DNA from: Anaerococcus provencensis
GTDB taxonomy: Bacteria > Bacillota > Clostridia > Tissierellales > Peptoniphilaceae
Direction of reading: 5' to 3'
NCBI RefSeq assembly: GCF_000312365.2
Contig: NZ_HG003687.1
Coordinates: forward strand, 47,815-111,814
Length of the DNA: 64,000 nt
Position numbers and translations under genes: made by a program
Part shown: positions 1-7,057 of the stretch, in pieces
Position numbering within the stretch: position 1 is the stretch's first letter
How the letters are laid out: the number at the start of each line of letters is the position of its first letter
Notes under the pieces: generated by a model
Seen by the model: only the letters and a program-made list of their open reading frames with translations
Database searches by the model: none
What the model was told of the DNA's origin: nothing

Positions 1-2
1 TC

Positions 3-203
3 ATATGGAAGCAGTGGAAGACTAGTGAAAAACGCCTATGGGGACTTCGAAAGTTAGGAGTTCCGATGTGGATGGCAAAACAGTCAGTAGGATTTGGAGA
101 CCACTATCAAGCGGTTGCCAAAACCACAGGACTACATCATATAAACAAAGAAATCCTCGCAAAGCGAGGACTTCAAAGTTGTTTGGATTATTATTTGAAT
201 TAA
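3..203 (+). CDS. ltrA: Group II intron reverse transcriptase/maturase, C-terminal end (partial)
   Basis: An open frame enters from the left edge and ends at the TAA at 201-203, giving 66 residues. It begins IWKQWKTSEKR and continues LRKLGVP, the signature of the C-terminal DNA-binding/maturase region of intron-encoded LtrA-type proteins, and ends LDYYLN. These proteins splice their own intron and reverse-transcribe it during retrohoming. The frame stops one base before intron domain V, as expected for an open reading frame in domain IV. Catalytic reverse transcriptase motifs lie outside the window, so activity cannot be judged. Confidence 0.88.
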   Translation: MWKQWKTSEKRLWGLRKLGVPMWMAKQSVGFGDHYQAVAKTTGLHHINKEILAKRGLQSCLDYYLN

Positions 204-268
204 ACCGCTGTATGCCGAACGGCACGTACAGTGGTGTGAGAGGGGCTACATGTTAGCTCCTACTCGAT
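204..268 (+). ncRNA. Group II intron domains V and VI, 3' splice end
   Basis: Domain V is at 204-235: ACCGCTGTA pairs with TACAGTGGT, TGCC pairs with GGCA around a GAAC loop, and a two-base CG bulge sits on the 3' side, the canonical catalytic domain. Domain VI follows (about 236-268): AGGGGCTA pairs with TTAGCTCC and the element ends TACTCGAT, a usual group II 3' end. The exact splice point is inferred; the 5' half of the intron is outside the window. Confidence 0.85.
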
Positions 269-313
269 CTAGTTTTGATAAAGAATAGCCTCAAGAAGTA
301 ATAGTTAGCTTAG

Positions 314-341
314 TTGAAAATAGACCTTTAAGCAATATAAT
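314..341 (+). promoter_or_regulatory. Promoter of the candidate antisense (antitoxin) RNA
   Basis: TTGAAA at 314-319 and TATAAT at 336-341 are separated by 16 bases. Transcription is predicted to begin near 348, producing an RNA of about 115 bases that runs to the terminator at 434-460. Confidence 0.7.
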
Positions 342-347
342 AGTAGT

Positions 348-462
348 AAGAGAAGCCACCTCTTGAGCCCAAAAAAGCCCTTGATTTATCAAGGATGAAG
401 GTAGAATACGATTCTCCATGAGAATCAAAAAAAGACAGTAGGTGCGAACTACTGTCTTTTTG
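348..462 (+). ncRNA. Candidate RNAII-like antitoxin RNA of an Fst-type toxin-antitoxin locus
   Basis: The predicted transcript converges on the toxin gene 466-561 and shares its terminator. It has three hairpins: CCTTGAT/ATCAAGG (379-394), GATTCTC-CAT-GAGAATC (410-426) and the terminator stem (434-456). CCACCTCTT at 356-364 is complementary to the AAGGAGGTG ribosome site of the toxin message, and CTCCAT at 414-419 is complementary to its start region ATGGAG. This is the layout of the enterococcal par/fst RNAII. Expression and pairing are inferred from sequence. Confidence 0.6.
434..462. terminator. Bidirectional terminator shared by the toxin and antitoxin transcripts
   Basis: GACAGTAG pairs with CTACTGTC around a 7-base loop. 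The stem has T runs on the plus-strand 3' side and A runs on the other, so it can end transcripts from both directions. Confidence 0.85.
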
Positions 463-465
463 TTT

Positions 466-561
466 TTACTTGCCTTCGCATTTATAGACTATGAGACTAG
501 CTATAATAGCTACTAACAAGGGAAAAATAAAATTTTCCAAAAGATAGAATACTATCTCCAT
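466..561 (-). CDS. Fst/Ldr-like small hydrophobic toxin (31 aa)
   Basis: This 31-residue peptide begins MEIVFYLLENFIFPLLVAII and ends VYKCEGK. It has one predicted membrane helix with a central proline and a charged C-terminus, like type I toxins of the Fst/Ldr group, which damage membranes when over-translated. A very strong site, AAAGGAGGTG, precedes the ATG. Just upstream CTCC-GAAA-GGAG can fold into a hairpin that hides this site, as in fst messages. A convergent RNA with anti-ribosome-site segments shares the terminator. Family membership is inferred from architecture and residue pattern, not from a search. The alternative is a stand-alone small membrane peptide. Confidence 0.65.
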   Translation of the reverse strand: MEIVFYLLENFIFPLLVAIIASLIVYKCEGK

Positions 562-570
562 TTAAATCAC

Positions 571-593
571 CTCCTTTCGGAGACAATTTAATT
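571..593 (-). promoter_or_regulatory. Toxin -10 box and ribosome-site-hiding hairpin
   Basis: On the minus strand a TATAAT box (about 588-593) lies just upstream of the hairpin CTCC-GAAA-GGAG, whose 3' arm is part of the Shine-Dalgarno site. The 5' leader would be only about 25 bases. Confidence 0.55.
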
Positions 594-632
594 ATATCAC
601 AAAAATCTACAAAGACTTACAAAATTTATGCG

Positions 633-660
633 TTGATTGTGTATTTTTAAATAATATAAT
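633..660 (+). promoter_or_regulatory. Promoter that makes a leaderless transcript
   Basis: TTGATT (633-638), a 16-base spacer and TATAAT (655-660) place the start site at about 667, exactly the A of the lipoprotein ATG. No Shine-Dalgarno site is present. Confidence 0.6.
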
Positions 661-666
661 GATAGC

Positions 667-1347
667 ATGATTAAAAATATATATAGACAAAAAAATAAAA
701 TATTATTAGGCCTACTTTCGGTTTCTATACTTACAAGTTGTGGTCAAAACCAAGGAGAAAAGGCAAAAGAGCCTGAAGTAGTGAAATTGGAAGAAAATGA
801 AAAGAAAGAAGAGCTGACACTTGATGACCTATCAGCCTTTTTGTATGAGAAACTTGACGGGCAAAAATTAGTCAGAAATTATGGGGAAGATACTGGCTGG
901 ACTAACTTGGAATTTGGACCAGACGGGACCTTCACAGGATCCTACATGGGTAAAACTTCAGTTGATGGCTTTGATGGTGGCAGAAACTGGAAGGCAGCAG
1001 CCTATTACCTGGGAGAAGAAATCCATTCGTCAGACTTTGAGGGGAGATTTACCATAGTCAAACAGATCAATGACTATGTATATATGATGAAACTTGAAGA
1101 TTTTGAAATAACCTCAGAATACGGCCTCCACGACGACATATACTTTAACGTAGACTTTGCCCTAGGCATGAAAGAAGACGCAGACTACTACCTCTACATC
1201 CCAGGCACTCCAGGCAATCTAATGCCAGGAGAAGACTCAAGACTGGACAATAATTACAAAAAAGCAGACGCCACAGAAGACAAGAGCCAAGGATTTATAA
1301 TCTGGGAAAAATACGATGATGAAGTATTTAATCAGCTAAGTCTTTAA
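667..1347 (+). CDS. Lipoprotein of unknown function
   Basis: The 226-residue product has a basic N-terminus, a hydrophobic stretch and a lipobox ending in Cys25 (SILTSC), so it should be anchored on the outer face of the membrane. After an acidic, disordered linker comes a globular region of about 170 residues rich in aromatic and glycine residues, with the pattern W-x-N-L-E-F-G-P-D-G-T-F. I do not recognise a named family with confidence. Short lipoproteins of this shape are common in anaerobic cocci. No ribosome site precedes the ATG, which coincides with the predicted transcription start. No terminator follows; a repeat element begins just downstream. Confidence 0.8.
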   Translation: MIKNIYRQKNKILLGLLSVSILTSCGQNQGEKAKEPEVVKLEENEKKEELTLDDLSAFLYEKLDGQKLVRNYGEDTGWTNLEFGPDGTFTGSYMGKTSVDGFDGGRNWKAAAYYLGEEIHSSDFEGRFTIVKQINDYVYMMKLEDFEITSEYGLHDDIYFNVDFALGMKEDADYYLYIPGTPGNLMPGEDSRLDNNYKKADATEDKSQGFIIWEKYDDEVFNQLSL

Positions 1348-1368
1348 AAGTGATTGTTAGCCATGGAG

Positions 1369-1412
1369 ATCCTTCGGTCGGCCCTGAAGGGGCCTCCCTC
1401 GAGGATGACAGA
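1369..1412. repeat. REP-like hairpin repeat
   Basis: GATCCTTCGGTCGG and CCCTCGAGGATGACAG flank an inner stem GGCCC/GGGCC-like. The same sequence recurs in many intergenic gaps of the window. Confidence 0.75.
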
Positions 1413-1470
1413 GTGGAGAATATATTTTAAAAAAATATGAGAAAATCTTTTTTATATTAGGATTAATGCA

Positions 1471-2146
1471 TATCTTTTATTTTGTTTGTTAATTAAGGAT
1501 ATAACGTTGTAATAAGGGGGAAAACCCAGGGGAGTTCCGATTCTCCCCAACTGGTTTTCCCCTTATACCCCCCCTTTTCTGCTACCCCCTCGAAACGGCC
1601 ACTGCGTGGTGCTGAAATCTGTAAGAATTTGCTGTGCAAATTCTGGCGATTTGATAGGGTGATTTTAAATTATAGACTATAAAAATTGGTGTTTTCTAAA
1701 TCTTGAATTTCTAAAATCGCAAACTCGCTACGCTCAAACAGTGCGATTTCTTAACGAAATTCCGCAATTTGAAAACACCACAATTTTCCCATCTCTAAGC
1801 TTAGGCTTGTAGCTTTCACAACCTGTCATTCTGAAGGAGAATACAAGCCGTCCGCTCGATCTAGGACCGACTGAAGAATCTCCTAGCTTAGGTTTCTCTA
1901 TGAGATCCTTCGGTCGGCCATAAAAGGCCTCCCTCGAGGATGACAAGTGTTGATAATTCATATTAATAATCAGAACAAAAGAATTTGCGAAGCAAACTTC
2001 TACTACTCATTGCTCTCCGCAGGAGCGGAGGGGGTGTAAAAGGTTTAGGGGATCGGAGGAAAGGAAAAAGGGGTCTCCGTTACCCCTAATTCCTATCCCC
2101 CGAGGTGCAACGGTACTGCTGTAAAATATAGTAAAATAAAAGATAT
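1471..2146. repeat. Large nested-palindrome repeat element, copy 1
   Basis: The ends are imperfect inverted repeats (ATCTTTTATT near 1472 and AATAAAAGAT near 2135). Inside are a G/C-rich arm with GGGGGAAAACCC and CTCCCC, CACTGCGTGG with TAAGAATTTGC, the conserved core with AAATCGCA and TGCGATTT (about 1690-1790), a REP-like pair (about 1820-1947) and a second arm (about 1980-2110). There is no credible gene. The orientation is opposite to copies 2 to 5. Confidence 0.8.
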
Positions 2147-2173
2147 AGTTTTTCTTCTTTATTACAGGGGAAA

Positions 2174-2206
2174 TTAAAAAGGGGTAAGTTATACTTCCCC
2201 TTTTTT
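2174..2206 (-). terminator. Terminator of the metal efflux operon
   Basis: On the minus strand AAAAAGGGGAAGTATAACTT pairs through GGGG/CCCC with a following CCCCTTTTT run. It overlaps the last codons of the ATPase gene. Confidence 0.75.
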
Positions 2207-4039
2207 CAAAATCCTCATTGCCCACAATATTGCAATGATTGATACTCCTACATCTCCGAATACTGCCAACCACATATTGGCTTTTCCTAAAAAGCCTAGG
2301 ATTAGTATTACTAGTTTTACTAGCAAGATGAATGTTATGTTTTGTCTGACAGTTGTGTTGGTGATGTTTGATATTTTTAATAGTTCGTTTAGTTTTGAAA
2401 ATTCGCCATTTACTACCAGGATATCTGATGATTCTATGGCGAGATCACTTGCTGTTTCTCCCATGGAGATTCCTACGCTGGCATTTGCAAGGACTGGGGC
2501 GTCGTTTATCCCGTCTCCTACAAAGACTGTTTTTTCTCCTTTTTCTTCAAATTCTTTTAGGACCTTTAGTTTTTCATCTGGCATTACTTCTGCATAATAG
2601 TCGGTTAGTCCGAGTTTATTTGCAGTTTCTTTTACTACGTCTTCGCTGTCGCCAGATACTACTAGGACTTCTTTGAAGTGTTTTTTGAGATTATCTATAG
2701 TTTCTTTTGTATTTTTCTTGATATCATCTTCTATTATAACTTTTGCTGCTAGATTTCCATCTATGGAAAGGTATATCGACCTATCTTTTCCTTTCTCATC
2801 GTATCCAACATATCTTACTGAACCAATTTTGATTTCTTGGTCATCTTGGCCTATGGCTTTAACACCTAAGCCTTTTTCGTTTGTGACATTTTTAAATAGG
2901 TCAGGGTTTTCATCTCTACCGAGGCTTTCTACAACACCTTTTGCTATTGGGTGAGTGCTAAGTAGCTCGATATTGTAAATATAGTCTAGGATATCTTCCT
3001 TGTCATAATCTCCAAAGTATTTGATATCTTCTACCTTAAATTTACCAGTAGTTAAAGTTCCTGTCTTATCTGTAAGTAGGGCCTGGGCTTGGTTTAGGCT
3101 TTCAAAATATTGGCTACCTTTGATAAGTATGCCATTTTCACTAGCTAGTCCCAGTCCTGACATAAAGGTAAGTGGCACTGATAGGACTAGGGCACATGGG
3201 CAAGATAGGACTAAGAATGTTGCTGCACGAAGCAAGTAATCATCCCAGGCTCCACCAAAAAATAGGGGAGGTATGATGGCAAGTAATAATGCAAGACCAA
3301 CTACAATCGGTGTGTATACTTTTGCAAAGCGAGTCACGGTTTTTTCGCTTTCTGACTTACTTCCTGCAGAATCTTCGATCAATTCCATAATCTTGGCTGC
3401 TACAGAGTCCTCAAATTCTTTCTTTGCCTCCACTTGTATAATACCTTCAGTCATGATGGATGAGGATATGATTTCAGATCCAACTTCTACTTCAACTGGC
3501 ATTGATTCGCCTGTCACAGAAGAAGTATCTACAAGGCCGTGGCCTTTGGTGACTATTCCATCGATACCGATTTTTTCGCCATCACGAACGAGGATTATAT
3601 CGCCAACTTCAACTTCATCTAGGTCGATTTCTGTAGTGGTGCCATCAGGGTTTACCCTGTTTGCAACATCTGGGACTAGATTTAAAAGTCCTTTGATATT
3701 TTCTCTAGACTTATGAGTGGCAACCTCTTCAAAAAGCTCGCCAAAATTATAAAAAAGCATTACAGCGACAGCTTCGGTATATTGGCCGATTGCAAAGGCT
3801 GTAATTGTGGCTATGGACATCAAAAAGTTCTCATCAAGGGCTTGTCCACGCCTCAGCATTTGGAAAGCTTCTTTTAGAACATCAGAAGCCACCATTATAT
3901 ATATTATGGCAAAGACTATGATTATATATGGGCCGGATACGTATTTATGATGATAAAGACTTAGGACAAGAGTGAGGATGGCGATTACAATCAATCGCCT
4001 AAGCTCACTTTTGTGTTCATCTGTCATTGATTTAAACAT
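2189..4039 (-). CDS. Heavy-metal (Zn/Cd-type) P1B ATPase
   Basis: This 616-residue P-type ATPase pumps soft metal ions out of the cell using ATP. Visible motifs are the metal-transport CPC at residues 280-282 (SCPCALVLS), the phosphorylation site DKTGTLT at Asp324, a TGES actuator loop near residue 178 and the hinge GDGINDAP near the C-terminus. CPC without an N-terminal metal-binding domain fits a ZntA/CadA-type exporter; the missing HMA domain is supplied as a separate protein by the next gene upstream. It is the last gene of an operon led by a SmtB-like repressor, whose ligand set points to zinc, cadmium or lead. Confidence 0.93.
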   Translation of the reverse strand: MFKSMTDEHKSELRRLIVIAILTLVLSLYHHKYVSGPYIIIVFAIIYIMVASDVLKEAFQMLRRGQALDENFLMSIATITAFAIGQYTEAVAVMLFYNFGELFEEVATHKSRENIKGLLNLVPDVANRVNPDGTTTEIDLDEVEVGDIILVRDGEKIGIDGIVTKGHGLVDTSSVTGESMPVEVEVGSEIISSSIMTEGIIQVEAKKEFEDSVAAKIMELIEDSAGSKSESEKTVTRFAKVYTPIVVGLALLLAIIPPLFFGGAWDDYLLRAATFLVLSCPCALVLSVPLTFMSGLGLASENGILIKGSQYFESLNQAQALLTDKTGTLTTGKFKVEDIKYFGDYDKEDILDYIYNIELLSTHPIAKGVVESLGRDENPDLFKNVTNEKGLGVKAIGQDDQEIKIGSVRYVGYDEKGKDRSIYLSIDGNLAAKVIIEDDIKKNTKETIDNLKKHFKEVLVVSGDSEDVVKETANKLGLTDYYAEVMPDEKLKVLKEFEEKGEKTVFVGDGINDAPVLANASVGISMGETASDLAIESSDILVVNGEFSKLNELLKISNITNTTVRQNITFILLVKLVILILGFLGKANMWLAVFGDVGVSIIAILWAMRILKKGEV

Positions 4040-4040
4040 A

Positions 4041-4268
4041 TTATTTGGCCAAAAATACTGTTCCTGGTTCTAACTTGTCGGCAATTTTATTAGCTTCATC
4101 TAGGATTTGGTCAGGATTTGCATCATCTTTTACTTCAAGCTTTAATTTTTCTGTCAAAAATGATAGGTTAGCATCCTCTACTCCATCAATATTTTTGATA
4201 GCTTCTTCAATTTTTGCTGCGCAATTTGCACAAAGGGATTTGCTTTCTACTTTGTATTTTAATTTCAT
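4041..4268 (-). CDS. Small HMA-domain metal-binding protein
   Basis: This 75-residue protein carries CANC (Cys13 and Cys16) in the order expected for the ferredoxin-like heavy-metal-associated fold (KSLCANCAAKIEEAI). It probably delivers or senses metal for the adjacent ATPase. The motif reads C-x-x-C, but the usual preceding Gly-Met is replaced by Ser-Leu. It lies one base from the ATPase gene and four from the repressor gene, so it is part of the same transcript. A role as a free N-terminal domain of the pump is inferred. Confidence 0.88.
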   Translation of the reverse strand: MKLKYKVESKSLCANCAAKIEEAIKNIDGVEDANLSFLTEKLKLEVKDDANPDQILDEANKIADKLEPGTVFLAK

Positions 4269-4272
4269 ATTC

Positions 4273-4566
4273 TTACTCCTTTATATGTTCGATTCCTGTT
4301 TGAAAAATTATTTTGACGTGGTCGTCTGCAAGTTCGTAGTACATTGATTTGCCGCTTCTCTTGGATCTGATCAAATTGTTATCCTTCAAACTCTTTAGCT
4401 GGTGGCTGATAGCCGACTGGCTCATATCCAAGGCTTCTGCAATTTCGCCTACAGAAGTAGGTCCACTAAAAAGCACATTCATTATCCTAAGCCTAGTAGA
4501 ATCGCCAAAAACCTTAAAAAGATCGGCTAAGTCAAATAGAATTTCCTCATCTTTGATAGTTATCAT
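4273..4566 (-). CDS. ArsR/SmtB-family metal-responsive repressor
   Basis: This 97-residue winged-helix protein has an ArsR-type helix-turn-helix (VGEIAEALDMSQSAISHQLK). Its last helix carries Asp81, His83, His94 and Glu97 in the D-x-H ... H-x-x-E spacing of the alpha-5 zinc site of SmtB/CzrA. It should release DNA on binding zinc-like metals and so induce the exporter. I chose the ATG at 4566 rather than the GTG two codons upstream because it sits at normal distance from GAGG. The promoter immediately upstream overlaps inverted repeats suited to self-repression. Confidence 0.92.
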   Translation of the reverse strand: MITIKDEEILFDLADLFKVFGDSTRLRIMNVLFSGPTSVGEIAEALDMSQSAISHQLKSLKDNNLIRSKRSGKSMYYELADDHVKIIFQTGIEHIKE

Positions 4567-4578
4567 TATCACCTCTGT

Positions 4579-4630
4579 TCATATGAGTATATGTTCATAT
4601 TTATTATAACTCATATGAAATTTTTGTCAA
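4579..4630 (-). promoter_or_regulatory. Promoter and SmtB-type operator of the metal operon
   Basis: On the minus strand TTGACA (4630-4625), a 16-base spacer and TATAAT (4608-4603) form a strong promoter. TTCATATGAG (4579-4588) and CTCATATGAA (4610-4619) are exact inverted repeats around the -10 box, and ATATGA/TCATAT form another dyad at 4581-4600. This matches operators of SmtB/CzrA regulators. Confidence 0.75.
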
Positions 4631-4644
4631 TAGAAGTTGTACTC

Positions 4645-4690
4645 ATGCCCTGTCATCCTCGAGGGAATGAAAGTGACCGAAGGATCTTTA
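4645..4690. repeat. REP-like repeat, left half
   Basis: CTGTCATCCTCGAGGGA is followed by GACCGAAGGATCTTTATA. It lies just outside element copy 2 and is inverted relative to the REP-like units found on the right side of other copies. Confidence 0.7.
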
Positions 4691-4744
4691 TAAAAGAAAT
4701 TGAGAAAGAAAAATGTTTCTTTACTATACTATCGAAAGTAAATG

Positions 4745-5400
4745 AATATCTTTTATTCTTTTATGGTTTTAAGTTGTACCGTTGCACCTCGGGGGATAGG
4801 AATTAGGGGTAGCGGAGACCCCTTTTTCCTTTCCCCCGATCCCCCTAAACTTTTTACACCCCCACCGCCACTGCGTGGTGCGCACAGCAGTAGAAGTTTG
4901 CTTCGCAAATTCTTTTGTTTGGACTGTTAATACTACATACTACAAAAATGGTATAAACAAACCTGTCATCCTTGAGGGAACGAATGTGACCGAAGGATCT
5001 CATATAGAACTATTACGCCAGGAGATTCTTCTTTCTCTAGTGCTCAATCAGAATGACAGGTATGTGAGTTACCTGCATAAATGAGATGGGAAAATTGCAT
5101 TGTTTTCAAATTGCAGAATATCGTTAAGAAATCGCACTGTTTGAGCATAGCGAGTTTGCGATTTTAGAAATTCAAGATTTAGAAAACACCAATTTTTATA
5201 GTATATAATATGGTTTCACCGTATCATATAGCAAGAATTTGCACAGCAAATTCTTACAAATTCGCACCACGCAGTGGCAGAGGGGTGAAATGGGTCGGGG
5301 GCCCGGGGAAGGGCAAAAGGGGCCTCTGTCGCCCCTACCGCCCTGCTCCCCGGTGTCGAAGCTACAGCCTAAAATAATATAGAGAATACAAGACATCTAT
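4745..5400. repeat. Large nested-palindrome repeat element, copy 2
   Basis: The left end (ATATCTTTTATTC ... TTGTACCGTTGCACC) and the right end (GGTGTCGAAGCTACAGCC ... AAGACATCT) are inverted repeats. The left arm has GGGGGATAGGAATTAGGGG; the right arm is a different G-rich module with a strong G-quadruplex motif at 5292-5313. CCACTGCGTGG and CCACGCAGTGG face each other at about 4866 and 5267. The centre has a REP-like pair (about 4970-5060) and the conserved core (about 5090-5210). Confidence 0.82.
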
Positions 5401-5614
5401 AACTTTTATTATAAAAAATAGATATCTTTTTTCCCTAATTTCTTTTCTATTAACAACCACATTTTTGGGTATAAATAGTGAAAATAATAAAAAATGATTA
5501 AGTTTTATGGTGCAAGCTATAAGTTTGAAAATAATTGTCTTAGACATACATTTTTTATATTTTTTCTCAAGTGATAAGTTTTATCACATTTTGACAAATA
5601 GAAAGGAAATCAAT

Positions 5615-5791
5615 ATGAATAATAAAACAACAAATATCCTACTAGCAGTGGTTTTCCTTGTTGCTGCATTCTTTTCTTTTAGATACGATCAAAGACCTAT
5701 CGGGGCCTTTTCGGTAGTTATGGGCGTATTCTTCTTGTATAGAGCTTTGACAAACAAGGAAGATGTGAGTAAAGAAAAGGATTATAAATAA
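5615..5791 (+). CDS. Small membrane protein, paralogue 1 of 3
   Basis: This 58-residue protein starts at an ATG after GAAAGGAAATCA. It has two hydrophobic segments around a short charged loop (FRYDQRPIGAFSVVMGVFFLY) and a charged tail. The loop-helix pattern R-x2-G-x2-F-x4-G repeats in the next two genes. The function is not recognised. It is followed at once by its own terminator, so it is a separate transcription unit from its paralogues. Confidence 0.7.
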   Translation: MNNKTTNILLAVVFLVAAFFSFRYDQRPIGAFSVVMGVFFLYRALTNKEDVSKEKDYK

Positions 5792-5804
5792 GAAGTATGA
5801 CAGA

Positions 5805-5828
5805 AAACTCCCGCTTGGGAGTTTTTTG
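5805..5828 (+). terminator. Terminator of small membrane protein 1
   Basis: AAACTCCC-gctt-GGGAGTTTTTT. Confidence 0.9.
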
Positions 5829-5887
5829 GGTATAATCTTAGTATAATAGTAAATTTATATGTAATTGTAAAGAAGAAAGGATAGATA

Positions 5888-6061
5888 ATGAACAAAACTA
5901 AGATTCAACAAATTATAGGAATTGTTGCAATGCTTTTCTCAGTTTATATGTTTTTTGATAAACGTGGGGGAGTCGGATTTATTGTACTTTTAATAGGGGC
6001 TATAGTATATGGCCTAGGTAAGAAGGAAGAAAAAGACAATCAAAATTACGTTCCTAGATAA
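5888..6061 (+). CDS. Small membrane protein, paralogue 2 of 3
   Basis: This 57-residue protein starts MNKTKIQQIIGIVAMLFSVY with a good ribosome site (GAAAGGATAGATA). It has two membrane segments separated by FFDKRGGVGF, which matches FFTKRGGMGF in the next gene and FRYDQRPIGAF in the previous one. The tail is charged and polar. The function is unknown. Confidence 0.7.
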   Translation: MNKTKIQQIIGIVAMLFSVYMFFDKRGGVGFIVLLIGAIVYGLGKKEEKDNQNYVPR

Positions 6062-6069
6062 GAATTTAT

Positions 6070-6095
6070 GCCTTCCCAAGTGGGAGGCTTTTTTG
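6070..6095 (+). terminator. Terminator of small membrane protein 2
   Basis: GCCTTCCC-aagt-GGGAGGCTTTTTT. Confidence 0.88.
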
Positions 6096-6120
6096 TACAT
6101 ATTTAGCTTGGAGAAATATT

Positions 6121-6282
6121 ATGAATGAGAGAAAAATTGAAAGTATGCTTGCCATAGTTTTTATAATCATATCCGTTTTTATGTTTTTTACTAAAAGGGG
6201 AGGCATGGGATTTCTTGTGTTTTTGCTCGGCCTTGGCCTTTATATATTTAGTAGACGAGGAACAGACTATAGATCAATGTAA
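6121..6282 (+). CDS. Small membrane protein, paralogue 3 of 3
   Basis: This 53-residue protein follows GGAGAAATATT. It has two hydrophobic segments around FFTKRGGMGFLVF and a short tail ending RRGTDYRSM. It is most similar to paralogue 2. The function is unknown. A dyad terminator follows and also ends the convergent lipoprotein gene. Confidence 0.7.
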   Translation: MNERKIESMLAIVFIIISVFMFFTKRGGMGFLVFLLGLGLYIFSRRGTDYRSM

Positions 6283-6307
6283 AAAGGACCCATATGGGCC
6301 CTTTTGT
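6281..6307. terminator. Bidirectional terminator
   Basis: AAAAGGACCCATATGGGCCCTTTT lies between the convergent small membrane gene and the PepSY lipoprotein gene. Confidence 0.8.
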
Positions 6308-6309
6308 GA

Positions 6310-6933
6310 TTATTTGTGAAGTATGTCTCCACTTTCAGCATCAAGTTCTACATCGTCGCCATCTTCAACGTCGATGCTATAAACTATTTTGCCTTCGTCA
6401 TTACTTTCTATTTCGTATGATTTTACATAGCCCTTGTTGTTTTCAAGAGCTTTTGCCATAGCATCTTTTGGAGCTAAGATTTTAGTAAAGTCGATAGCTT
6501 GATCATTTTCTTTATCATCATCAACTTCTTCTTCTTGGCCTAGGATTTCACCGCTTTCAGCGTCAATTTTTGCTTGATATTCTTTTTCGCCGTCAAATCC
6601 TTCGATAGAGTAAGCGTATACTCCGTCATCTTCGTCAAGTTCTACGCTGTTGATCTCAAGACCTTCAGCTGGGAAAGTTTCTTTGAATTTTGCTACAGCA
6701 TCATCAAGGCTTACAGCGAATTCTTTTTCTTCTATACCAGATTTGAGGTCGTCAACTTTCTCTTCTACACTATCCTTTGCTTTGTCAACTTCTTCTGTAA
6801 CTGCAGCTTCAGTATTCTTAGCTGCATCTTTGACATCTTCTTTGGCTTGATTAGCATTTTCGTTGCCGCAGGCAGCTAATACTGTTGCCAAAGCTAGAGC
6901 GGATACTCCATATTTTAGGTTTTTAATTTTCAT
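6310..6933 (-). CDS. Lipoprotein with two PepSY domains
   Basis: The 207-residue product has a lipobox at Cys22 (VLAAC), an acidic alpha-helical linker to about residue 75, and two PepSY-type repeats, each ending in the family signature: AKIDAESGEILG near residue 130 and DVELDAESGDILHK at the C-terminus. PepSY domains occur in secreted proteins, often as inhibitors or chaperones of proteases, or in cell-surface calcium or iron binding. Here the partner is unknown. It is transcribed alone from a promoter at 6963-6990 (TTGATT, 16 bases, TATATT). Confidence 0.85.
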   Translation of the reverse strand: MKIKNLKYGVSALALATVLAACGNENANQAKEDVKDAAKNTEAAVTEEVDKAKDSVEEKVDDLKSGIEEKEFAVSLDDAVAKFKETFPAEGLEINSVELDEDDGVYAYSIEGFDGEKEYQAKIDAESGEILGQEEEVDDDKENDQAIDFTKILAPKDAMAKALENNKGYVKSYEIESNDEGKIVYSIDVEDGDDVELDAESGDILHK

Positions 6934-6962
6934 TATTCTTTCTCCTTAATTTTCATATTGTT

Positions 6963-6990
6963 AATATACCCTCTTTATTATATTAATCAA
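6963..6990 (-). promoter_or_regulatory. Promoter of the PepSY lipoprotein
   Basis: On the minus strand TTGATT and TATATT are separated by 16 bases. Confidence 0.6.
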
Positions 6991-7057
6991 CAAATTAATA
7001 AAATAGAAAAGCTAGGGCAGATTTATTCATAAAATATAAATTATGCTTATAAACCTC

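Noticed and set aside
290-600. Retron or diversity-generating element linked to the reverse transcriptase end at the left edge
   Set aside because: The C-terminus and domains V and VI identify an ordinary group II intron; no msr/msd or template repeat structure is present.
2007-2273. Open frames inside the nested-palindrome repeats (also 4742-4930, 5196-5396, 17239-17502, 26917-27141, 42013-42198)
   Set aside because: They follow the inverted arms, differ between copies by frame breaks and have no ribosome site, so the repeats appear non-coding.
3273-3716. Plus-strand frames of up to 147 codons over the P-type ATPase gene
   Set aside because: They are antisense to the ATPase, whose motifs are complete, and have Ser/Ile-biased composition.
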